A stretch of DNA of 56,332 bases from Mesorhizobium sp. B2-7-2. GTDB lineage: Bacteria; Pseudomonadota; Alphaproteobacteria; Rhizobiales; Rhizobiaceae. The notes under the pieces were generated by a model. That model was not told the DNA's origin and made no database searches. It was given only the letters and a program-made list of their open reading frames with translations. The first letter of the stretch is position 1, and each line of letters opens with the position of its first letter. The DNA lies in the NCBI RefSeq assembly GCF_006440775.1, contig NZ_VFTZ01000031.1:1-56332 (forward strand), read 5' to 3'. The position numbers and the translations under genes were made by a program. This document shows, piece after piece, positions 20,145 through 28,392 of this stretch.

Positions 20145-21674
20145 ATGAGTATCTTGGCGACAATCAAAGATCACAGCGGCCGTATCTATCGCGGCATCCA
20201 GGCGTTGCTCGTGATGAGCATCGCCGCCACCGGGCTTGCGGCTTTCGCGCTGACGGAGAACGCCTCCCGCGCCGGCGCGCTCGCGGTGTCGGTGACTTCG
20301 ACCTTAATGGCGCTTCTGGTGTTGATGTATATGCGCTCGAACGTCGTCCAGCGCCTGCAATCGGCGGCGGACGCCGAGGCCGAGAAGCATCGCTTTCTCA
20401 CTGACGATGCCATGACAGGCGCGATGACCCGGCGCTATTTCATCGAAGCGCTGGGCGATTGGCTGAGCGGCTCGCGCAACCGTCGCCAGGCAAGTCTGCT
20501 TTTGATCGACCTCGATCATTTCAAGCAGCTCAACGACACGTTCGGCCATCAGTTCGGCGATCTGGCGCTGGCGCATCTGGTCGCGGAAGCGCAACGCATC
20601 TTCGAGGACGGCGTCATCGGCCGGCTCGGCGGCGACGAGTTCGGCATCATGGTTCCGCATGGCGACGTCGCCAGTATCGGCAAGGACGCCCGCCGGCTGC
20701 TGGATGCGATGCGGGCCGGCAAGAGACATGAAGGCAAGATCATTCCCTTGTCGATCTCGGTGGGCGTCGCGCTCGCGCCGTTGCACGCTTCGAACGGCAC
20801 TGAATTGATGCTGCTGGCCGACCTCGCGCTCTACGAGAGCAAGGCGGGCGGTCGCGGCCGCGTCACCGTTTTCGACGAGGAGATGCTGTCTGACAAACGC
20901 TATCGCCGGCTGGTGGAGCGCGAGCTGCGCGCTGCGATCTATCTCGGCGAATTGGAACTGCACTACCAGCCGATCGTCGGTCCCGACGGCTCGGTCGACG
21001 CGCTGGAAGGATTGATCCGCTGGCGTCATCCCGTGCGCAGCTTGATCTCGCCGTCGGAATTCATCCCTATCGCCGAGCGCTCGACGCTGATCGACATGAT
21101 CGGCGAATGGGTCTTCAAGCGCGCCTGCGCCGATATCGGGCATTTTCCCGGACGGCGCATCTCGATCAACGTCTCCGGCGAGCAGCTGAAGCGCGACGAG
21201 ATCGTGACGATGTGCGACCGGGTCCTGCGCGAGACCGGCCGGTCCGCGTCGCAGTTCATCATCGAGATCACCGAGACGGTGGCGACGGCCGCGACGCCCG
21301 AGGTTCTCAGGCGCCTCGAGGCACTGCGCGGCCTCGGCTTCCACATCGCCCTCGACGACTTCGGCACCGGCCATTGCGGCTTCAACTACCTGAAGTCGCT
21401 GCCCATCGACAGCGTCAAGATCGATCGCTCCTACATCCGCAGCCTCGCCCACGACCAGGTGGCGCAGATCTTCGTTTCTGCGCTTGCCCAGATCGCCCGC
21501 ATCCAGGACATCGCCATCGTCGCCGAGGGCGTCGAAACCGCGGAGGAATTCGCGCTTGCCCGGACGGCCGGCTGCAGCCGCTTTCAGGGCTATTTCTTCG
21601 GCAGGCCGGCGCCGCGCGACAAGGCAAGCGCCTTGTGTGCCGCCGCCCGCGAACCGCTCGCCCTCACAGCCTGA
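20145..21674 (+). CDS. membrane GGDEF-EAL protein (c-di-GMP turnover)
   Basis: 509 aa. Two TM helices (about 18-38 and 45-63), then a GGDEF domain (motif GGDEF at 162-166, so cyclase-competent) and an EAL domain (EGLIRW near 288, INVSGEQL, EITET, DDFGTG 404-409, KIDRSYI, AEGVET, FQGYFFG: all catalytic positions kept). The RxxD inhibitory site before GGDEF is absent (FEDG in that place). It therefore could both make and break c-di-GMP; which dominates is unknown. A sensory domain is lacking apart from the membrane hairpin. It starts in the same locus as two stand-alone EAL genes 2 kb away. Confidence 0.93.
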   Translation: MSILATIKDHSGRIYRGIQALLVMSIAATGLAAFALTENASRAGALAVSVTSTLMALLVLMYMRSNVVQRLQSAADAEAEKHRFLTDDAMTGAMTRRYFIEALGDWLSGSRNRRQASLLLIDLDHFKQLNDTFGHQFGDLALAHLVAEAQRIFEDGVIGRLGGDEFGIMVPHGDVASIGKDARRLLDAMRAGKRHEGKIIPLSISVGVALAPLHASNGTELMLLADLALYESKAGGRGRVTVFDEEMLSDKRYRRLVERELRAAIYLGELELHYQPIVGPDGSVDALEGLIRWRHPVRSLISPSEFIPIAERSTLIDMIGEWVFKRACADIGHFPGRRISINVSGEQLKRDEIVTMCDRVLRETGRSASQFIIEITETVATAATPEVLRRLEALRGLGFHIALDDFGTGHCGFNYLKSLPIDSVKIDRSYIRSLAHDQVAQIFVSALAQIARIQDIAIVAEGVETAEEFALARTAGCSRFQGYFFGRPAPRDKASALCAAAREPLALTA

Positions 21675-21896
21675 CAAGTAAAAAATGGCGGTCTGGTGAA
21701 CCCAAGCCGGCGAACGTCCTATTTTTCTTGCCCTCCCGACAAACCCGTGTGACGATGGTTTTGGGAAGAGGTGAAAACCCCGCCCGCGACGGCCGAACAG
21801 GCCGGCCGCCGCTCTGCACAGGGTGCGATCGGACGCAAACCGGTTTCCACTTTTGCTGATCGCTCTCTCGGGAAACGCCTGAGTGGAGGTTCAGCC

Positions 21897-23945
21897 ATGG
21901 GTACTCGCGCCGGAGGACGACGCACGGGACCGAAATGCATTGCCATAGTCGGTCCCTTCGCAAGCGGTAAGACGACACTTCTCGAAGCCATCCTCGCCCG
22001 CACGGGCGCCATTCCCCGCCAGTCACCAGTTTCATCGGGTAACACCGTTTCGGACCATTCGCCGGAGGCACGCGCCCACGCCATGAGCGTCGAGGCGACC
22101 TTTGCCACCACCGATTTCATGGGGGAGCAGATCACTTTCGTCGACTGTCCCGGCTCCATCGAATTCGCCTTCGAGGCCGAACCCGTGCTTGCCGCTTGCG
22201 ACCTCGCGGTCGTCGTCGCCGAGGCCGATGAGAAGAAGATCCCGGCGCTGCAGCTCATCATGCGCAAGCTCGACGATCTCGCCATTCCGCGCATCCTTTT
22301 CCTCAACAAGGTCGACAAGGCGGTCGCGGGCGTGCGCGAGACGCTGAAGATGCTGCAGCCGGCAAGCACGGCACCGCTGCTGCTGCGCCAGATTCCGGTG
22401 CGCAAGGACGGCATCGTCATCGGCTCGATCGATCTGGCGCTGGAACGCGCCTACATCTATCGCGAATACGCCGAGAGCCAGGTTGCCGAGATACCGAACG
22501 ACGACAAGGCGCGCGAGCTGGAAGCGCGTTTCTCCATGCTGGAGACGCTCGCCGATCATGACGATCACCTGATGGAGCAGTTGCTGGAGGAGATCGAGCC
22601 GCCGAAGGACGCGATCTTCGACGATCTCTCGGCCGATCTGCGCGCCGGCGCGGTGACGCCGGTGCTGATCGGCACGGCCGAGAAGGGCAACGGTGTGCTG
22701 CGCCTGTTGAAAGCCATCCGCCATGACGCACCGGATGTCGAGGCGACGCGGAAGCGCCTGGGCGCGCCGGACGGCCAGACGGTGGTGCAGGTGATGAAGA
22801 CCATTCACACCGCGCATGGCGGCAAGCTTTCGGTGTCGCGCGTGCTCTCGGGCCAACTGGCCGACGCAGCCGAGCTCTTCCTTTCCAACGGCGACACGGC
22901 GAAGGTTTCCGGCATCTACAGGATGCTCGGCAAAGACCAGTCGAAGCTGACATCAGCCAAGGCGGGCGACACGGTTGCGCTCGGCAAGCTCGACAACGTC
23001 AAGACCGGCCAGACGCTGAGCTCGGCCAAGGGCGGCATCCGGCCGCTTGTCACGCTGGAGCCACCGCAGCCGGTCTTCGCCTTCGCGCTTCGCCCCAAGG
23101 AGCGCAAGGACGAGGTCAAGATGTCGGCGGCGATCCAGCGGCTTGCCGAGGAAGATCCATCGCTCAGCCTGCGCCACAACCAGGATTCCGCCGAAACCGT
23201 CCTGTCGGGTCATGGCGAGATGCATCTGCGCGTGGTGCGCGAACGCCTCGAGGGCAAGAACCAGATCCCGATCGAGGGCCATGCCCCGGCGGTGCCTTAC
23301 CGGGAGACGATCCGCAAATCGGCGCAACAGCGCGGCCGCCACAAGAAGCAGTCCGGCGGCCACGGCCAGTTCGGCGATGTGATGATCGAGATCAAGCCGC
23401 TGCCGCGCGGGTCTGGCTTCCAGTTCTCCGACACCATCACCGGCGGCGTGATACCGAAAACCTATATCCAGTCGGTGGAGACCGGCATTCGCGACTATCT
23501 GAAGACGGGCCCGCTCGGCTTTCCGGTCGTCGATGTCGCCGTCAACCTGTCGGACGGTTCCTACCACGCGGTCGATTCCTCCGACATGGCCTTCCAGATG
23601 GCGGCGAAGCTCGCGATGAAGGAAGGCATGGCCGCCTGTTCGCCGGTCCTGCTGGAGCCGGTGATGAAGGTCGAGATCGTCACGCCCTCCGACGCGACCT
23701 CGAAGATCATCGCGCTGATCCCGCAGCGGCGCGGCCAGATCCTCGGCTATGATGCAAGGCCCGACTGGCCGGGCTGGGACGTCGTCGAGGCGACCATGCC
23801 GCAGGCCGAAATCGGCGACCTGATCATCGAGCTGCGCTCGGCGACCGCCGGCGTCGCCAGCTACAAGGCCGCGTTCGACCACATGGCCGAGCTCACCGGC
23901 CGGCTGGCCGACGAGGCGATGAACGCCAACGGCAAAGCGGCCTGA
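21897..23945 (+). CDS. elongation factor G-like GTPase (EF-G paralogue)
   Basis: 682 aa. P-loop GPFASGKTT (19-27), G3 DCPGS and G4 NKVD are present, followed by EF-G domains II-V (for example GHGEMHLRVVRERLEGK, and the domain IV segment GGHGQFGDVMIEIKPLP). It differs from housekeeping EF-G: the G3 motif lacks the DxxGH histidine (DCPGSIEF), so GTP hydrolysis on the ribosome may differ. It is not in an rpsL-rpsG-tuf context, which supports a paralogue of EF-G-II type. ATG at 21897 follows GTGGAGG; an upstream start at 21771 has no ribosome-binding site. Confidence 0.92.
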   Translation: MGTRAGGRRTGPKCIAIVGPFASGKTTLLEAILARTGAIPRQSPVSSGNTVSDHSPEARAHAMSVEATFATTDFMGEQITFVDCPGSIEFAFEAEPVLAACDLAVVVAEADEKKIPALQLIMRKLDDLAIPRILFLNKVDKAVAGVRETLKMLQPASTAPLLLRQIPVRKDGIVIGSIDLALERAYIYREYAESQVAEIPNDDKARELEARFSMLETLADHDDHLMEQLLEEIEPPKDAIFDDLSADLRAGAVTPVLIGTAEKGNGVLRLLKAIRHDAPDVEATRKRLGAPDGQTVVQVMKTIHTAHGGKLSVSRVLSGQLADAAELFLSNGDTAKVSGIYRMLGKDQSKLTSAKAGDTVALGKLDNVKTGQTLSSAKGGIRPLVTLEPPQPVFAFALRPKERKDEVKMSAAIQRLAEEDPSLSLRHNQDSAETVLSGHGEMHLRVVRERLEGKNQIPIEGHAPAVPYRETIRKSAQQRGRHKKQSGGHGQFGDVMIEIKPLPRGSGFQFSDTITGGVIPKTYIQSVETGIRDYLKTGPLGFPVVDVAVNLSDGSYHAVDSSDMAFQMAAKLAMKEGMAACSPVLLEPVMKVEIVTPSDATSKIIALIPQRRGQILGYDARPDWPGWDVVEATMPQAEIGDLIIELRSATAGVASYKAAFDHMAELTGRLADEAMNANGKAA

Positions 23946-24352
23946 GCAATTCCGGGTGAGCGGTTTTCCGTCCGGAGTTGCGTAAGAACAAGGAGATAGT
24001 GCGGTTCGCCGTTTCTGTGAAACGGTGAAACGCACGAGCAGGTCGGCCTGTCTGGCAGGCTTCTGTTGGAGATACCAAAACGGCGTCCGGATGATCCGGA
24101 CGCCGTTCCTATTGCGGACCGTTCTCCTGGGAGGCAACGGCTAGTCCGCCGCATCCGGAAAAAAGGTTCGGACGCGGTGCTTGCCTGAGCCCGGTCTTTC
24201 GAGTGATGCCCCCATCTCCCGAACCGACCAACCGCGTCCTATCGTCTACTTAAACGATAGAGTGGGTCTGCGACATGTTACCCGATGTTACATGTCACTG
24301 TTACGCGGTGGATTCAGTCGTTTTCTTGCCGGCTCGAAGGCGTGCGGGCAAC
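23946..24352. other. intergenic stretch after the EF-G-like gene
   Basis: Contains the hairpin at 24079-24107 and otherwise nothing recognised. A plus-strand frame at 24181-24573 has no family features, overlaps the small RNA on the other strand, and is not credible. Confidence 0.4.
24079..24107 (+). terminator. strong hairpin, probable terminator of the EF-G-like gene
   Basis: Perfect 12-bp GC-rich stem (24079-24090 with 24096-24107) and a 5-nt loop. Only a poor T tract follows, so termination may be partial. Confidence 0.6.
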
Positions 24353-24381
24353 AAAAAAGCCGGATCAATAAAGATCCGGCT
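24353..24381 (-). terminator. intrinsic terminator of the sRNA
   Basis: Minus-strand stem AGCCGGATC/GATCCGGCT (24358-24366 with 24373-24381), 6-nt loop and T run at 24353-24358. A textbook structure that shows a minus-strand transcript ends here. Confidence 0.9.
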
Positions 24382-24464
24382 GAGTTTGATTGGAAGTGCC
24401 GATTAAGGCTAACCTCCAGAGGGGAACACTCGAGGGCGCTAATGGGAGGAGAACGCGCCCCGGA
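24353..24464 (-). ncRNA. candidate trans-acting sRNA, AbcR (alpha-r15)/alpha-r14-like
   Basis: About 112 nt on the minus strand with three hairpins. The first has stem GGGCGC/GCGCCC and a 15-nt loop containing CUCCUCCCA, an anti-Shine-Dalgarno motif known from rhizobial Hfq-dependent sRNAs. The second pairs UGGAGGU with ACUUCCA and GCC with GGC around loop UUAAUC. The third is an intrinsic terminator (9-bp stem, loop 24367-24372, U6). A promoter with 17-bp spacer lies at 24471-24499. In Sinorhizobium AbcR1/2 are encoded next to lsrB; lsrB is 1.2 kb away here, which favours AbcR. Family choice is inference. Confidence 0.65.
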
Positions 24465-24470
24465 GATGCG

Positions 24471-24499
24471 ACTATATATGTGCTCATCATGCCCAAGAA
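24471..24499 (-). promoter_or_regulatory. promoter of the candidate sRNA
   Basis: On the minus strand: -35 TTCTTG (24494-24499), 17-bp spacer, -10 TATAGT (24471-24476). This would start transcription near 24464, just ahead of the first hairpin. Confidence 0.55.
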
Positions 24500-24512
24500 A
24501 CAAGCATCTATT

Positions 24513-24531
24513 TTGCAACACACGCATGCAA
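24513..24531. promoter_or_regulatory. LysR-type dyad upstream of the sRNA promoter
   Basis: Perfect inverted repeat TTGCA-N9-TGCAA centred about 58 bp upstream of the predicted sRNA start, the usual distance for a LysR-type activator site. LsrB/VtlR regulates AbcR-type sRNAs in related bacteria, and lsrB is nearby, so LsrB is the obvious candidate; not shown by sequence. Confidence 0.4.
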
Positions 24532-24723
24532 AAAGACGCAGGCTGTGGTCCAACCTGTTCATCGAAGCCATAGGACCAGAAAAGTCGCCGATTCCGGCGC
24601 GTTTCCGGCGCTAAAGCGACTGCTTAAAAGCAAACCGAGCCGATTTTGCTCGGAAATGTGCAGGACGGCGAAATGATGTCGATTTCGGCAAGCCGAGTTT
24701 ATTTTTACGGCAGGAGACCGATG

Positions 24724-25221
24724 ATGCGAACTTTTTCAGCAATCGCCGGCAGCGCGATGTTCCTTGTCGCAGCGCCGGGCGTCGTCGCCGGCTTGGCGCC
24801 GTGGCTGCTGACCGACCATTATCGCAAACCTCTGTCGGCTCTGCCGGGCTTCGTGCCTGTGGGCTCGATTCTTGTGATCGGAGCGGCCGCCATCCTGCTT
24901 CATGCGTTCGCCCGCTTTGCGCTTGAGGGCCTGGGCACGCCCGCTCCCGTGGCGCCGACCGAGAAACTGGTCGTCGGCGGCGTCTACCGCCATGTGCGCA
25001 ATCCCATGTATGTGGCGGTGTTGGCAATCATCCTGGGCCAGGCACTGATCTTTTCGAGCTGGGCGGTGCTGGTCTACGGCCTCATCGCCGCGGCGGCGAT
25101 GATCTCCTTCGTCAAGCTCTATGAAGAGCCGACGCTCGCCAGCCGCTATGGCGAAGAATACGAGGTCTACCGCCGCGCCGTGCCCGGCTGGCTGCCGCGC
25201 CTGACACCCTGGCGCGGATAA
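24724..25221 (+). CDS. isoprenylcysteine carboxyl methyltransferase family membrane protein
   Basis: 165 aa with about four TM helices. C-terminal signature of the ICMT/phospholipid-methyltransferase group: GGVYRHVRNPMYVAVLAIILGQAL, then YEEPTLASRYGEEYEVYRRAVPGWLPRL, where the Arg/Asn-Pro and Glu-Glu residues bind SAM. Substrate unknown in bacteria. Two adjacent ATG codons (24721, 24724) follow GGAGA; the second has the better spacing. Followed within 25 bp by a MITE-like element. Confidence 0.87.
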   Translation: MRTFSAIAGSAMFLVAAPGVVAGLAPWLLTDHYRKPLSALPGFVPVGSILVIGAAAILLHAFARFALEGLGTPAPVAPTEKLVVGGVYRHVRNPMYVAVLAIILGQALIFSSWAVLVYGLIAAAAMISFVKLYEEPTLASRYGEEYEVYRRAVPGWLPRLTPWRG

Positions 25222-25246
25222 TCCGTGCTCAGGGGTGCGCCCCTGC

Positions 25247-25632
25247 CTAGTGGCGCTGCACAGGGATTTTGACCGTCGGCTCTGGGTGCGTTGGCAGGTG
25301 GCATGCGTTGGAGATTGGCCGAAACGCCCACCGCGATCGTCATTCTAGGGCGAAGCAGGAGCGAAGCTCCGTCGCGAAGACCCTGGAATCCATGCCGTTA
25401 CCTTCGCCAAGGATCGCTACGGAGCAAAATTCTGCACCGTGGCGGCGCTTCCAAGTCGCGGCATGGATTCTATGGTCTGCGCGTCGCTTCGCTCCTTGCT
25501 CCGCCATAGAATGACGAGGTTGGGGCGGCTTCAACCAATCCCCGGCGTTTGCGCTGGTTTCACGGCAATGAACGGAAAATCTTGCACCACGACAAACGGC
25601 AACCTTTCAAAATCCCTGTGTCGGAGAACTAG
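25247..25632 (+). mobile_element. MITE-like element, copy A (386 bp)
   Basis: Bounded by CTAG on both sides (25247-25250, 25629-25632). Perfect 12-bp terminal inverted repeats CAGGGATTTTGA (25261-25272) and TCAAAATCCCTG (25607-25618), with further imperfect pairing outward to CTAG. Inside are two stem-loop modules between CGTCAT (25338) and ATGACG (25516). No transposase. A second copy, nearly the same length and in the opposite orientation, is at 42502-42888. Short frames inside are not genes. The right-hand CTAG supplies the stop codon of lsrB. Confidence 0.8.
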
Positions 25633-26525
25633 TAGGACCAGCTGCGCGCCTTGGCGATGATAAAGTCGCGAAACACGTGCAGCTTCGCCTGGTTCTTCAT
25701 CGCGTCGGGATAGGCGAAATAGGTGTCGAAGGACGGCACCTCGGTCTCGGGCAGCAGCTGCACCAGGTCCGTGTCCTTGTTGATCACATAGTCCGGCAGC
25801 ATGGCGATGCCGGCGCCGCCCTGCACCGCCCGCTTGATCGACAGGATGTCGTTGATCTGCAGCGTCGGCACCCGCTGGCCGCCCTCGAAATCGCCGACCG
25901 TCTCCAGCCAGTTCAGCTCCGACAGATGCGAGGGCACCGGCAGGCCGAAAGTGACGATGCGGTGGTTCCTGAGCTCGGCGATAGAGGCCGGCCTGCCGAA
26001 CTTGGCGATATAGGACGGCGCCGCATAGAGGTGGAAATGCACCGTGAACAGCCGGCGCTGGATAAGGTCGGGCTGCTGCGGTTGGCGCAGCCGGATCGCG
26101 CAGTCGGCCTGGCGCATGGTGAGGTCGAGCTCCTCATTGGCCAGGATCAGCTGCAGGCTGATCTCGGGATAGAGCTCGATGAATTCCTGCACGCGCTCGG
26201 TCAGCCAGCCGGCGCCCAGGCCCACCGTGGTCGTCACCCTGAGCACGCCCGACGGCCGATCCTTGGTTTCGGTGAGCCGTGTCTTGATGGTTTCCAGCTT
26301 CATCAGTACGTCATGCGCCGTGCGGAACAGCATCTCGCCCTGCTCGGTCAGCACCAGGCCGCGCGCATGGCGGTGGAACAGCGCCACGCCGACGTCGTGC
26401 TCCAGCGCGCTGACCTGCCGCGAAATGGCCGATTGCGACAGGTGCAGCGTCTCGGCGGCATGGGTGAACGACCCAGCCTCCGCCGCTGCGTGAAATACGC
26501 GTAGCTTGTCCCAGTCCAGCGCCAT
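25629..26525 (-). CDS. lsrB: LysR-type regulator LsrB/VtlR
   Basis: 298 aa. N-terminal winged HTH (MALDWDKLRVFHAAAEAGSFTHAAETLHLSQSAISRQVSALE split here as LDWDKLRVFHAAAEAGSF and HLSQSAISRQVSALE) and a C-terminal effector-binding domain. The N-terminus and the position beside trxB match LsrB of Sinorhizobium and VtlR of Brucella/Agrobacterium, which control oxidative-stress, envelope and sRNA genes. Only one Cys is present (in RQADCAIRL), so a two-Cys disulfide switch within one subunit is not possible. The TAG stop lies in the terminal CTAG of the MITE. Downstream of trxB, 70 bp apart. Confidence 0.88.
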   Translation of the reverse strand: MALDWDKLRVFHAAAEAGSFTHAAETLHLSQSAISRQVSALEHDVGVALFHRHARGLVLTEQGEMLFRTAHDVLMKLETIKTRLTETKDRPSGVLRVTTTVGLGAGWLTERVQEFIELYPEISLQLILANEELDLTMRQADCAIRLRQPQQPDLIQRRLFTVHFHLYAAPSYIAKFGRPASIAELRNHRIVTFGLPVPSHLSELNWLETVGDFEGGQRVPTLQINDILSIKRAVQGGAGIAMLPDYVINKDTDLVQLLPETEVPSFDTYFAYPDAMKNQAKLHVFRDFIIAKARSWSY

Positions 26526-26595
26526 GATTCCCCTCGCGTTGCTTCGGCGTCTGAATGAAAAATCAGGCTTTTAAACGGCTTCTTTCAGCCGATTG

Positions 26596-27570
26596 TCATT
26601 CCGCCGCTTCGCGGTGAACCTCGATGCCCGCCAGATATTTTTCCGCCTCGAGCGCCGCCATGCAGCCAAGTCCGGCCGCCGTCACCGCCTGGCGGTAGAC
26701 GTCGTCGGTGACGTCGCCTGCGGCGAACACGCCGGGCATGTCGGTGCGGGTGGAATCGGGCGCCGTCCACAGATAGCCGTTCGGCTTCTGCTTCAGCTTG
26801 CCGGCGAAGAGCTCGACCGCCGGCGCATGGCCGATGGCGACGAACACGCCGTCGACGGGCAGCTTCGATTCCTGGCCGGTCACCACGTTGCGCAGCGTCA
26901 GGCCCTCGACCGAGGGCGGCAGCGGCGCCTTGCCCGGCCGTCCGGTGATCTCGTCGACGACCGTGTCCCAGATGACGCGGACATTGTCCTTCTTGAGCAG
27001 ACGCTCGCGCAGGATGCGCTCGGCTCGGAAGTCGCTGCGCCGGTGGATGACGGTGACGCTCTTGGCGAGGTTCGACAGATAGAGCGCCTCCTCGACGGCG
27101 GAATTGCCGCCGCCTACCACCGCGACGTCCTTGCCGCGATAGAAGAAGCCGTCGCAGGTGGCGCAGGCCGAAACGCCGAACCCCATGAAGGTCTGCTCCG
27201 ACGGGATGCCCAGCCACTTCGCCTGCGCGCCGGTGGCGATGATCAGCGCATCCGCGGTGTAGACGGTGCCGGAATCGCCGGTCGCGCGGAACGGCCGCAC
27301 ATTGAGATCGACCTCGGTGATGATGTCGTTGATGATGTCGGTGCCGACATGCTCGGCCTGCTTGAGCATCTGCTCCATCAGCCACGGACCCTGGATCGGA
27401 TCGGCGAAGCCCGGATAATTTTCCACGTCGGTGGTGATCATCAATTGGCCGCCCTGCTGCAGGCCGGCGACCAGCATCGGCTTCAGCATGGCGCGCGCGG
27501 CATAGACCGCCGCCGTGTAGCCGGCCGGGCCGGAACCGATGATGAGAACGGGCGCATGTTTGGTGTTCAT
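26596..27570 (-). CDS. trxB: thioredoxin reductase
   Basis: 324 aa flavoprotein that reduces thioredoxin with NADPH. FAD-binding GSGPAGYTAAVYAARA at the N-terminus, redox-active CATC (136-139), NADPH-binding VVGGGNSAVEEALYL, and C-terminal FAAGDVTDDVYRQAVTAAGLGC. Full length. The ATG at 27570 has AGGGGAC upstream; longer starts lack a ribosome-binding site. Divergent from the lrp gene, with about 275 bp of shared promoter space, and followed by lsrB on the same strand. Confidence 0.97.
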   Translation of the reverse strand: MNTKHAPVLIIGSGPAGYTAAVYAARAMLKPMLVAGLQQGGQLMITTDVENYPGFADPIQGPWLMEQMLKQAEHVGTDIINDIITEVDLNVRPFRATGDSGTVYTADALIIATGAQAKWLGIPSEQTFMGFGVSACATCDGFFYRGKDVAVVGGGNSAVEEALYLSNLAKSVTVIHRRSDFRAERILRERLLKKDNVRVIWDTVVDEITGRPGKAPLPPSVEGLTLRNVVTGQESKLPVDGVFVAIGHAPAVELFAGKLKQKPNGYLWTAPDSTRTDMPGVFAAGDVTDDVYRQAVTAAGLGCMAALEAEKYLAGIEVHREAAE

Positions 27571-27846
27571 GAAAGTCCCCTGCGGCGCGCAGCCGTGGTT
27601 TGTCGCGGCTAATGTAAGTGTTGCCCGTGAGACCAGCAAGGCAAGTTGGCTTTCGTCCCCGGAAAGCTTCGTTCCCCGCATATCAGGCCATATCGCCGCC
27701 CCTCACCGATGCACGTCGTCCGGAGAGATGCGCGGCTCTGGGATCACCGCATGCATCAAAAGAAGGAGAAAATCATCGTAAAGGGATGGCCTCCCAGGCG
27801 AAACCAAATTACAAAATCGCGAAAGATTCTTGCGCGAAAGCCGTCC

Positions 27847-28323
27847 ATGCCGCTCAAAGCCGATCTCGATGCCATCGACTGGAAGATCCTGCGCGAACTG
27901 CAGGGTGACGGCCGCATGACCAATGTCGAATTGTCCAACCGGGTCGGCATTTCGGCGCCGCCCTGCCTGCGCCGTGTCAGGCGGCTGGAAGAGGCAGGCA
28001 TTATCCGCGGCTACCGCGCGCTACTGAACGCGCCGGCGCTCGGCATGGATGTCGTCGCGTTCTGCCTGATCGGCCTGCATCATCAGGCCGATGCCGAGCT
28101 GAAGACCTTCGCCGAACGCACACGCGGCTGGCCGATCGTACGCGATGCCTGGATGGTTTCGGGCGAATCCGATTTCCTGCTGCACTGCGTGGCGAGCGAT
28201 CTCGGCACCTTCCAGACCTTCGTCATCGAGGAACTGGCCTCCGCTCCCAACGTGGATACCGTACGCACCGCCTTGACCATCCGGCGCGTCAAGGACGAAG
28301 GGCTTGTCGCCTTTCCAACTTAA
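27847..28323 (+). CDS. lrp: Lrp/AsnC family transcriptional regulator
   Basis: 158 aa. N-terminal HTH (LDAIDWKILRELQGDGRMTNVELSNRVGISAPPCLRRVRRLEEAGII split at natural points: DWKILRELQ, NVELSNRVGIS, CLRRVRRLEEAG) and C-terminal RAM domain (AFCLIGLHHQ, GESDFLLHCVASDL). Members sense amino acids and act as global or local regulators. ATG at 27847 is the first residue fitting family alignments; the ribosome-binding site is weak. Divergent from trxB, an arrangement kept in rhizobia. Which Lrp paralogue it is cannot be fixed. Confidence 0.88.
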   Translation: MPLKADLDAIDWKILRELQGDGRMTNVELSNRVGISAPPCLRRVRRLEEAGIIRGYRALLNAPALGMDVVAFCLIGLHHQADAELKTFAERTRGWPIVRDAWMVSGESDFLLHCVASDLGTFQTFVIEELASAPNVDTVRTALTIRRVKDEGLVAFPT

Positions 28324-28392
28324 TGTGCCGGTTTCCGGAAAATCATCTGCAAAAACAAAGGGCTTAGCGCCGGGCTTTGAATCAACCCGCGA

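Noticed and set aside
20304..24137. Long minus-strand frames opposite the GGDEF-EAL and EF-G-like genes
   Set aside because: Shadow frames without domains.
24181..24573. 130-codon plus-strand frame
   Set aside because: No family features, no ribosome-binding site, and it lies over the candidate sRNA, its promoter and terminator.
25269..25660. Small frames inside MITE copy A, and similar ones in copy B at 42495-42888
   Set aside because: They are translations of a repeat; the element has no conserved transposase motif.
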